From positions 1 to 61,929 of the forward strand of contig JAAZMK010000005.1 of assembly GCA_012798865.1 (NCBI GenBank): a stretch of 61,929 nt of DNA, in the 5' to 3' direction. The position numbers and the translations under genes were made by a program. This document shows positions 55,010-61,929 of the stretch, one piece after another. Position 1 is the first letter of the stretch; each line of letters opens with the position of its first letter. This DNA is from Clostridiaceae bacterium. Lineage in GTDB: Bacteria > Bacillota > Clostridia > Saccharofermentanales > DTU023. The notes under the pieces were generated by a model. That model was given only the letters and a program-made list of their open reading frames with translations. It was not told where the DNA came from and did no database searches.

Positions 55010-58000
55010 CTATTCACAACAAGCCTTATGGCACGCCGCGTTGTAAAGCCAAGGAGCCTTTTCGTTGACGGCGGCGATGACTTTCGACATACGCTCGTCG
55101 AGCTCATCGCCATCCGGAGCCGTATCGAACACGCGACCGTGCTCGTCTCGAATTCTGTACTTATCGTCCGCGAGCTTGAGGAAACCGATGTTCTCCGAAT
55201 CGGCGAAATCTTCCTCGCTCCAGAAGAGCGTCAGCTTGTCCTTGTAAGGTCTGCCGGCGTGCGGACAGAACGTCGCGCAGTTGCCGCACTCGTTACACAT
55301 GCCGTCCACGTGGACGATCTGCTCCGCAATGTCGAAGCCGTCCACGAGAATCGCCACATTGGCGCGGTTCGGGCAAACTTCAGTACAGATGCGGCAAATC
55401 TGATCACAGAGGAGACAGCGTTCGCCTTCCTTTTCAGGTGTAGATTGCGTTTCAACTAGGATTCCACGACGATCGACGACGACGCCCTCGTCTTTCGCGA
55501 CGAGAACGCGGTCGAAATTGTGTTTGAGATCTTCTTTTGCAAGAATATCGAGTACCGCTTTCTTCGCATCGCTCATCGCGGCGACGATCGTCGAAGGCCC
55601 CTTGCGGCAGTCACCGATGACATAGACGCCGTCGATGGAGGACTCCATCGCATCCGAGACGTACGGGTTGCCCCACTTATCGCAGGAGAGCTCCCAGTCG
55701 CGGAAGACCGATTGATCGACTCTCGCGCCCGTCGCTCCGATGACCGTGTCAAACTCCAGCGTGACCATCTCGCCCGTTCCGAGGCACGCCCTGCGCCCCG
55801 ATTCATCGAAACTGCCGAGACGCTGCTTTTCGCAGACGAGCTGTTTGCCGTCATAGCTGACCGGAGCAAGGAGTTCACGCCACTCGACACCTTCCGCCAT
55901 CGCCTCGTCGAACTCGTCCTGGCTTGCCGGAGCGTACATTTCCGTACGGCGATAGACGATCGTTACTTCGGGCGATCCGGGCATACGCTTCGCAAGGCGC
56001 GCGCAGTCCATCGCGACGTCTCCCGCGCCGACAACGGCGACTTTTTTCCCGAGATCGCGCGGACCGTCTTTCTTGACGGACAACAGGAAATCGAGAGAAT
56101 CCAAGACGTTTTCGCCGCCCTCGGTAACAGGTGAGCGCCCTTTCGCCCATGCGCCGATTGCCAACACGACGTAGTCGTATTTGTCTTTGAGTACGTCGAG
56201 CTTAACATTGGGATCGGCGTTGAAATGAAATTTCACGCCGGCAGCCTTTGCCAGCGCCAAGTCGCGGTCGATCTCTTCCTTTGAGATTCTGAACGAAGGA
56301 ATCGCATAGCGAACGATACCGTGCGATTCGGCTCTTTTCTCAAAGACATCGACGGCTACACCGTTGCGTGCCAGATAATATGCCGCCGCGATACCGCCGG
56401 GACCTGCGCCGATTACACATACTTTCTTGTCGGTGCGTACCGGTCTAGGTCTGAACGCAGCATTGTAGTTATCCTGAGCCTCGTCGGCAGCTTTCTTCTT
56501 AATGTCGCGCATATGGAGCGAGACGTCGTAATCGATGCGCGTGCAGTGTTCACGACACGGCTGAGCGCACAGAATGCCGGTGATTGTCGGGCACGCGTTG
56601 TCGATGGCGATCACGCGGAACGCCTCGTCGTAGTCGCCGCGAGCGACAAGCGTGTTGTACTCGGGAATTTGCTGGTTGATGGGACAGCCGCCGTCTTTAC
56701 ACGGCGCTTTGTAGCAGTCGTAAAGCGGGAGTTCCGAGTCTGTCTTACGCGACCAGACTTTCTCGCGCCAGCGTTTTTGCGTTCTCGGATCCTCGAGCAA
56801 CGATTGCGCCAGCGCTCTCAGCTTGGGAAGATCGATATCGCTGCTCTCGTTTCCGAGATAAGGTTCAGACTCCTCTGCCATCTGTTTAAAGCGCGCATAT
56901 CCTCCGGGTTTCAAGAGTGTCGTCGCGACGGTGACGGGACCGATGCCCGTCTCTAAGATGTTCGCCACATTCAATCCGTCGGCACCTCCCGCAAATGAAA
57001 CGGGGAGTTTCCCTTCGAACGCCTCCGACAATTTCAGCGCCAAGCTGATTGTCAGCGGCAAGAGAGAACGACCGGACATGTACATCTCTTCCGACGGCAC
57101 TTCGCCTCTCGTAACATCGACGGGACATGTATTTGTCAGTTTCACGCCGAACGCCAGCCCCTGTTCCCGACTCACCTTTGTCATGCGCTCGAAGATGCCG
57201 AGACCATCCTCATACTGCAAGTCGGCGAGAAAGTGTTTGTCCGGGAACGCAATATAGTCGTAGCCGAGATCGTCGAGCGTCTTTCTGACAAAGTCATAAC
57301 CGAGCATCGTCGGATTGCACTTGACGAATGTATGACAATGTTTCTCCGTCAACAGGTAATGCGCGATGCGCTCAATCTCCGCCGGCGGACATCCATGCAA
57401 GGTGGACAGCGTGATCTGATTAGAGATGTGAGGTGAAATTGCATCCACGACGCCTTTATCCACGCGCTCAAAGAGGTCCATGTGCCCCCTCAGAAAATCC
57501 ATGCACTCTTTGAAGATGGGCGTCTCGGACGCGTCCTTAAGTCCTTCAATGAAGTTGTCAATCTTCGGCAGCTTGATGCCTTCAAGGTCATAACCGACGC
57601 TCATGTTAAACGCAAAGTCATTGCCGTCCGAGATGCCGAATTCGACTGCCAGAACCTTCAGGGCAACCCACGCTTTAACGTACTCGTCAAATGCTTCTTG
57701 CACCGTCAACTCAGTCGACCATTCACAGTTGTAGCATTCGTCCTCCGCATTGATACAAGGCTTGGGGACCGCGTGTCTGATCTCCTCGCCGTCCATCTTC
57801 TGAACGGTCTTGAGCTCGATGAATCGAGCGCCCGCGAGATAAGAAACAATAATGTTCTGCGCCAGTTGTGAATGAGGACCGGCAGCGGGTCCGACAGGTG
57901 TCGCGATTTCGTCACCGAACGGCGTGCGGAAGCGCTTGTCACCTTTTGGGAAGTAAAACTTGCTCTTGTCGAGTCCAAATACGCGACCATTTTTCTTGTA

Positions 58001-58060
58001 CTCCCGGAGACTCCAATCGATGAGATTGGCGAAGCCGATTGGTCTCATAATATCGCTCAT
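55010..58060 (-). CDS. ygfK: YgfK, Fe-S/FAD oxidoreductase (putative selenate reductase subunit)
   Basis: 1016 residues in three parts. Residues 1-430 form a dihydroorotate-dehydrogenase-like barrel (AAGPHSQLAQN, TLHGCPPAEIE). Residues 440-870 resemble the small subunit of glutamate synthase: Cys-rich Fe-S entry (CKDGGCPINQQIPEYN), FAD loop CVIGAGPGGIAAAYYL, NAD(P) loop VAVVGAGDVAMDCARL. Residues 880-950 form a ferredoxin with Cys clusters. A Cys-rich tail (ACHKACCE) ends it. It probably carries electrons for the molybdenum hydroxylase. GAAGGAGAGG precedes the start. Confidence 0.93.
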   Translation of the reverse strand: MSDIMRPIGFANLIDWSLREYKKNGRVFGLDKSKFYFPKGDKRFRTPFGDEIATPVGPAAGPHSQLAQNIIVSYLAGARFIELKTVQKMDGEEIRHAVPKPCINAEDECYNCEWSTELTVQEAFDEYVKAWVALKVLAVEFGISDGNDFAFNMSVGYDLEGIKLPKIDNFIEGLKDASETPIFKECMDFLRGHMDLFERVDKGVVDAISPHISNQITLSTLHGCPPAEIERIAHYLLTEKHCHTFVKCNPTMLGYDFVRKTLDDLGYDYIAFPDKHFLADLQYEDGLGIFERMTKVSREQGLAFGVKLTNTCPVDVTRGEVPSEEMYMSGRSLLPLTISLALKLSEAFEGKLPVSFAGGADGLNVANILETGIGPVTVATTLLKPGGYARFKQMAEESEPYLGNESSDIDLPKLRALAQSLLEDPRTQKRWREKVWSRKTDSELPLYDCYKAPCKDGGCPINQQIPEYNTLVARGDYDEAFRVIAIDNACPTITGILCAQPCREHCTRIDYDVSLHMRDIKKKAADEAQDNYNAAFRPRPVRTDKKVCVIGAGPGGIAAAYYLARNGVAVDVFEKRAESHGIVRYAIPSFRISKEEIDRDLALAKAAGVKFHFNADPNVKLDVLKDKYDYVVLAIGAWAKGRSPVTEGGENVLDSLDFLLSVKKDGPRDLGKKVAVVGAGDVAMDCARLAKRMPGSPEVTIVYRRTEMYAPASQDEFDEAMAEGVEWRELLAPVSYDGKQLVCEKQRLGSFDESGRRACLGTGEMVTLEFDTVIGATGARVDQSVFRDWELSCDKWGNPYVSDAMESSIDGVYVIGDCRKGPSTIVAAMSDAKKAVLDILAKEDLKHNFDRVLVAKDEGVVVDRRGILVETQSTPEKEGERCLLCDQICRICTEVCPNRANVAILVDGFDIAEQIVHVDGMCNECGNCATFCPHAGRPYKDKLTLFWSEEDFADSENIGFLKLADDKYRIRDEHGRVFDTAPDGDELDERMSKVIAAVNEKAPWLYNAACHKACCE

Positions 58061-58371
58061 ATCGTCTATATCCTCTCCTTCTTAGTGTGGTGACATGGCA
58101 TCCTCGGTAGGGAGGCGGGTCACCCGTCACATATATCTCTTGATTACTATATTAACAGTAGATTAAGAATTATTATCCGATTTTTTCTTGTTTTCAACAA
58201 ATTTTGCCGATGGAAAATACATAACACAACATTTTTCTCATTCGGATGAAAAGAAGACCGGGCTTCTCCTGCGAGAACCCCGGTCTTACAATCAGGCTAT
58301 TTGTTTATGCGACCTGAACAACACACGCATCGATTCCCGGCATGACGCCTTCGTCGGCATATGCGCTCAGA
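58061..58371 (-). promoter_or_regulatory. ygfK promoter, structured leader and upstream terminator
   Basis: On the minus strand this gap first has a hairpin (AAGACCGGG/CCCGGTCTT, arms 58254-58262 and 58279-58287, then CTTTTC) that likely ends ygeW transcription. A promoter-like TTGAAA-N16-TAATAA follows. The leader can fold into a nested stem: GGTGAC/GTCACC (58119-58124 with 58089-58094) enclosing CCTC/GAGG (58112-58115 with 58102-58105). No known riboswitch class was recognised. Confidence 0.5.
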
Positions 58372-59568
58372 TTAACCATTATCCGCCCAGCGAGGCGTCG
58401 TGCCCCTCCAAAGCTCATCCAGCTTAGCGCCGGGATTCTTGATCTTCTGCAAGAAGATCATCGCGGCGATGATGTAAGGTTTGTAACTCGCTTCCTTGTA
58501 TAGGGGGACGCGGTAGCGATCGAAGACCGACTCGTCGACTTCACCTTCCGCGCAAGATACGCCTGTGATGTCGGCAGGCAGGCAGTGCATGTACAACGCG
58601 TTGCCGCCTTTCGTCAGTTTCATCATGTCTTCGGAGCATGTCCAGTCCTTATGCAGCGCATTCTGCGCGAGTAATTCCTGCTCAAGCGCATCGATACCGG
58701 CTTGGTCGCCCTTGGCGTACAGATCTGTGCGGATCTCCATCGCCTTAAACGGTGCCCAGCTCTTCGGGTAAACGATGTCGGCATCTTTGAATGCCTCTTC
58801 CATCGACTCGACGCGCGTGAACTTTCCGCCGTATTGCTCTTCGTTGTGCTTCGCAACACCTTCGATCTCATCCATGATTTCGTATCCTTCCGGATGCGCG
58901 AGAACGACGTCCATGCCGAAGCGAGTCATCAAGCCGATCACGCCTTGCGGAACGGAAAGAGGCTTGCCGTACGAAGGTGAATATGCCCATGTCATGGCGA
59001 CTTTCTTGCCCTTAAGATTTTCGACGCCGCCGAGCTCGTGGATGATGTGGAGCGTGTCGGCCATCGTCTGTGTCGGGTGGTCAATGTCGCACTGCAGATT
59101 GACAAGCGTCGGGCGCTGTTCAAGCACGCCGTCGTTGAAACCTTCGTCGACATAACTAGCGACATTCTTCATGTAGGTGTGACCTTTGCCAATATACATG
59201 TCGTCGCGAATACCGATGACGTCCGCCATGAAAGAGATCATGTTCGCCGTCTCTTTGACTGTCTCGCCATGGGAGATCTGCGATTTGCCCTCGTCCAGAT
59301 CCTGTACCGCAAGTCCTAGGAAGTTACATGCCGACACGAATGAGAAACGAGTTCTCGTCGAGTTGTCGCGGAACAGTGAGATGCCGAGACCCGAATCGAA
59401 AACACGGGCACTCTTGTTATTCTCGCGAAGCGCGCGCAACGCGTCCGCCACCGCGAAAATGGCCATAATTTCATCTTGCGACTTGTCCCATGTCAGGAGA
59501 AAATCGCTGCCGTACAACCCTTGATAGTCGTAGCCTTCCAGTTGATCAATAAGCTTTTTTAGATCCAT
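58372..59568 (-). CDS. ygeW: Knotted carbamoyltransferase YgeW
   Basis: 398 residues, the usual length. It is an aspartate/ornithine-carbamoyltransferase-like enzyme with the carbamoyl-phosphate loop FRDNSTRTRFSF near residue 68 and the C-terminal MHCLPADITGVSC segment. YgeW proteins are proposed to release carbamoyl phosphate from a carbamoylated amino acid (2,3-diaminopropionate) in purine breakdown, feeding ATP synthesis through carbamate kinase. It follows the PLP enzyme by 50 bases. AGAGGT precedes the ATG. Confidence 0.95.
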   Translation of the reverse strand: MDLKKLIDQLEGYDYQGLYGSDFLLTWDKSQDEIMAIFAVADALRALRENNKSARVFDSGLGISLFRDNSTRTRFSFVSACNFLGLAVQDLDEGKSQISHGETVKETANMISFMADVIGIRDDMYIGKGHTYMKNVASYVDEGFNDGVLEQRPTLVNLQCDIDHPTQTMADTLHIIHELGGVENLKGKKVAMTWAYSPSYGKPLSVPQGVIGLMTRFGMDVVLAHPEGYEIMDEIEGVAKHNEEQYGGKFTRVESMEEAFKDADIVYPKSWAPFKAMEIRTDLYAKGDQAGIDALEQELLAQNALHKDWTCSEDMMKLTKGGNALYMHCLPADITGVSCAEGEVDESVFDRYRVPLYKEASYKPYIIAAMIFLQKIKNPGAKLDELWRGTTPRWADNG

Positions 59569-59618
59569 TTGTACCTCTTTCCTCTCTTGAAATACGTTAT
59601 ATATTATTTTTCAAATTA

Positions 59619-61094
59619 TTAATCCATCGCCGCGAGAACACCCGTACGCTCGTTGAACTCTTCAATGAGCCTGTCGATCTCGTGCACCTGGTTGCGGGTG
59701 TCCTTCCAGTAATTGTCGTCGTACCACTGATCGTTCAGCTCGTGCATGGTGCGCCCCTGCTGCTCAACCCATGTGTAGTACTTGAGGTGATGGACGCGCT
59801 TGCGCGTGTAGTAAGTGAACTCTTCCATATGATCCGTCGTGGTGGAGGCAAGATAACTCCAGTAATCACGCGCCGCGAGATCCGGCGTGTAAGGTTCTGC
59901 CTCTTCCATCTCCACTACGCGTGAGCCGTACATTTCGGCAGAATCGGTCGCGACGGTGCCGATGACGTCGTCCTTCGTGAACTCGAAGTATTTCGCGAGC
60001 TTAATGCTTCCGAGCACGTTCGCGATACCGCTGATACCGAGTAACGGGAGAAGATCCAAGAAATCCTGAGACACGCCCGTTTCCTTCTTCAGGAATTCGT
60101 GTCCGACCTCCGTGTTGAACAGACGCAGGAGATTCACGGCGTGATTGTCGTCGATGGCACAGACGACGTCCGTATTCTTGACGTTGTGGACGAACGGGAT
60201 GTGCTTGTCGCCGATACCTTCAATGCGGTGACCGCCGAAACCATTGTTCAGAATGGTGGGACACTGGAGCGCCTCGCCGACTGACACTTTGATACGCGGA
60301 TACTGGTCTTTTAAGTAATCGCCGGCGCTCATCGAACCGCCGCTGCCGCTCGTAAAGAAGCAGGCGGAGAATCTCGACGTCGGCGTCTTTAGCGACTCGT
60401 AAACTTCTTCCATGGCCGGACCTGTGGCGTGGTAATGCCAGAGCACGTTGCCCATCTCTTCGAACTGGTTGAAAATGAAGGCGTCGGGACGCGTCCTGCG
60501 AAGCTCCCAGACCTTGTCGAAAATTTCTTTGACGTCGCTCTCGCAACCGGGTGTCGCGTAGATCTCGTCTGCGATGTGAGACAGCCAGTCAAATCGCTCT
60601 TGGCTCATGTCCTCGGGCAGGATCGCGATTGACTTGCAGCCGAGCAGTTTCGAGTTGAAAGCGCCTCCACGGCAATAGTTGCCGGTCGAAGGCCAAACCG
60701 CCCAGTCGTGATAGGGGTCGAACTGTCCTGTGACGAGACGGGGAACGAGACAGCCGTATGAAGCGCCGACCTTATGACAGCCGGTCGGGAACCACTTGCC
60801 GATGATGACGAAGATACGCGCGTCAACACCGCTAAGCTCGCTTGGGATTTCGATATAGTTCACATCGCCGTAACCGGCACCTTCCAGCGTCGGCTCATTT
60901 TTCCATGTGATGCGGAAAAGATTCAAAGGGTCGATATCCCATGAACCGACGTTCTTCAGTCTCTTCTTAATCTTCTCGGGAACTTTGTTAACGGGATCGC
61001 GCAATTGCGCAAATGTCGGAATGACTATGTTGTTTTCACGCGCACGTTTTATCGCATTCTCAAGCCCTTCCGGATGGATCGTCAGATCGATCAT
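59619..61094 (-). CDS. Fold-type II PLP-dependent enzyme in the ygeX position
   Basis: 491 residues from ATG 61094, which has AAGGAG eight bases upstream; the TTG at 61112 lies before that site. Fold type II (tryptophan synthase beta) signs are the PLP lysine in PTGCHKVGASYG (Lys108), STGNYCRGGAF and the phosphate loop TSGSGGSMSAG near 250. It is clearly longer than YgeX (about 400) and reads differently around the lysine, so it may replace diaminopropionate ammonia-lyase or act on another amino acid. Transcribed first in the visible cluster. Confidence 0.85.
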   Translation of the reverse strand: MIDLTIHPEGLENAIKRARENNIVIPTFAQLRDPVNKVPEKIKKRLKNVGSWDIDPLNLFRITWKNEPTLEGAGYGDVNYIEIPSELSGVDARIFVIIGKWFPTGCHKVGASYGCLVPRLVTGQFDPYHDWAVWPSTGNYCRGGAFNSKLLGCKSIAILPEDMSQERFDWLSHIADEIYATPGCESDVKEIFDKVWELRRTRPDAFIFNQFEEMGNVLWHYHATGPAMEEVYESLKTPTSRFSACFFTSGSGGSMSAGDYLKDQYPRIKVSVGEALQCPTILNNGFGGHRIEGIGDKHIPFVHNVKNTDVVCAIDDNHAVNLLRLFNTEVGHEFLKKETGVSQDFLDLLPLLGISGIANVLGSIKLAKYFEFTKDDVIGTVATDSAEMYGSRVVEMEEAEPYTPDLAARDYWSYLASTTTDHMEEFTYYTRKRVHHLKYYTWVEQQGRTMHELNDQWYDDNYWKDTRNQVHEIDRLIEEFNERTGVLAAMD

Positions 61095-61341
61095 AGATGT
61101 TTCTCCTTGCATTGTGATAATAATTGATTGGCTGTGGGTAAGTCTGTGAAAATTCCCATACCTAAGTACCTAAAGACTACCGTCATTCTACGTTTTAGTA
61201 AATGATTCTAAATGAACAGACTCTATCGACGGATTCGTCACAAACTTTCGCATAAAAGCAATAAAACGCTAAAAATATCGTTTTTTTTCGGCTTTCTACA
61301 TAAGAACAAAGCAAAAACAACGCGAAAGGATTATGGCTCCA

Positions 61342-61929
61342 TTACATGCCGTCGACCGATTCTTCGCCCTTCATGCTATCCTCTTCCGCTATGGTCTCTT
61401 GCTTTTCAGCTTTCTTATTTACGTAATGGTAGAAGATAAAACCGATGACGGCTGCAACGGCACCGATGCCGAACACGATCGCGGCGAAGACGTATTCTTT
61501 TGAACCGAGTAACCCGCCGCTGACCGTCGATGTCACGACGGAGAAAAAGCGCGCAAGTAAAATCTTCATCCACGTACCAAGCTTCATAGGCGTCAACCCT
61601 GCCAAGTACGTCAAGATATCTTTTGGCGTTCCGGGAATAAACATCAGCAAAAACATGAGCAGATTCAATTGCTTCGGTCGATTGAACAGTTTGACGCCGT
61701 CGATTTGCTCAGGCTTAAAGAACAACTCAATGACGGGTCGACCGTATCGTTTGACAACAAGAAAAATGATGACACTCGCCGCATAGATCGCCGCCATGGA
61801 AAGTATCGTCCCTTCAATGGAGCCGAAGGCATAGCCTGCAGCAAGCTCAAACGGTTCGCCGGGAATCACCGCGAGTATGACTTGGAGCATCGTTAGGATA
61901 AAGAAAAGAAACCGCGACCAAACAGGGGA
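61342..61929 (-). CDS. VTT-domain (TVP38/TMEM64, DedA-like) membrane protein, 5' end outside window
   Basis: The frame is open to the window edge, so the N-terminus is missing; at least 195 residues are encoded. Several membrane helices with the VTT-domain segment AVIPGEPFELAAGYAFG and the later FIPGTPKDILTYLAG. A charged, Glu-rich tail (KKAEKQETIAEEDS) ends it. VTT proteins are linked to lipid flipping or transport. The 247 bases between it and the PLP gene hold nothing clearly recognisable; a link with the purine cluster is not supported. Confidence 0.88.
   Translation of the reverse strand, partial: SPVWSRFLFFILTMLQVILAVIPGEPFELAAGYAFGSIEGTILSMAAIYAASVIIFLVVKRYGRPVIELFFKPEQIDGVKLFNRPKQLNLLMFLLMFIPGTPKDILTYLAGLTPMKLGTWMKILLARFFSVVTSTVSGGLLGSKEYVFAAIVFGIGAVAAVIGFIFYHYVNKKAEKQETIAEEDSMKGEESVDGM

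Noticed and set aside
61095..61341. Purine riboswitch upstream of the PLP gene
   Set aside because: No purine-aptamer core or terminator-antiterminator pairing was found by eye.

Overview
The window looks like a chromosomal segment of an anaerobic, single-membrane Bacillota, most likely of class Clostridia. Supporting genes are veg, a YitT protein, an LCP protein, a BlaI/BlaR1 pair, a membrane pyrophosphatase, ispE of the DXP pathway, several lipoproteins and a Clostridia-type selenium-dependent molybdenum hydroxylase cluster. A narrower taxonomic call cannot be made from the sequence alone. Most genes are fairly GC-rich; the stretch from about 20.4 to 27 kb is visibly more AT-rich and looks acquired.

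Left part (1-16.4 kb): the end of a histidine-degradation operon (hutU partial, glutamate formimidoyltransferase, hutI), a heterodimeric exporter-type ABC pair, and a selenium-trait pair (YedF, DUF3343). Reading leftward on the minus strand is a nucleoside uptake and salvage operon: cytidine deaminase, BMP lipoprotein, ATPase, two permeases, pseudouridine kinase, pseudouridine-5'-phosphate glycosidase and a uridine-phosphorylase-like enzyme. The first permease carries an apparent one-base frameshift in a run of G.

Middle (16.5-27.1 kb): a BlaI/BlaR1-type sensor-repressor pair with two operator-like dyads, tRNA-Asp and tRNA-Phe, an XRE regulator and tRNA-Val. A defence-type island follows. It holds small orphan genes (one with an in-frame TGA), a HicA-HicB-SecB toxin-antitoxin-chaperone module and a single-chain MmeI-like restriction-modification enzyme.

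Housekeeping part (27.1-46.9 kb): H+-pyrophosphatase, a solute-binding lipoprotein, a SanA/YdcF protein, an ATPase-Asp23 fusion, yebC, yigZ, serS, a cysteine-less TlpA-like lipoprotein, YitT, LCP, a zinc-ribbon membrane protein, dtd, ispE, veg, mnmA, an unknown protein, an aminotransferase and a TIM-barrel protein.

Right part (46.9-61.9 kb): a minus-strand purine/N-heterocycle degradation cluster. It contains a fold-type II PLP enzyme, ygeW, ygfK, ssnA, a dihydropyrimidinase, a fused Fe-S/molybdenum hydroxylase, a MobA-ModE fusion and a fucose-isomerase-like protein. A VTT membrane protein runs off the end. Together the window suggests an anaerobe that lives partly on histidine, nucleosides (including pseudouridine) and purines.
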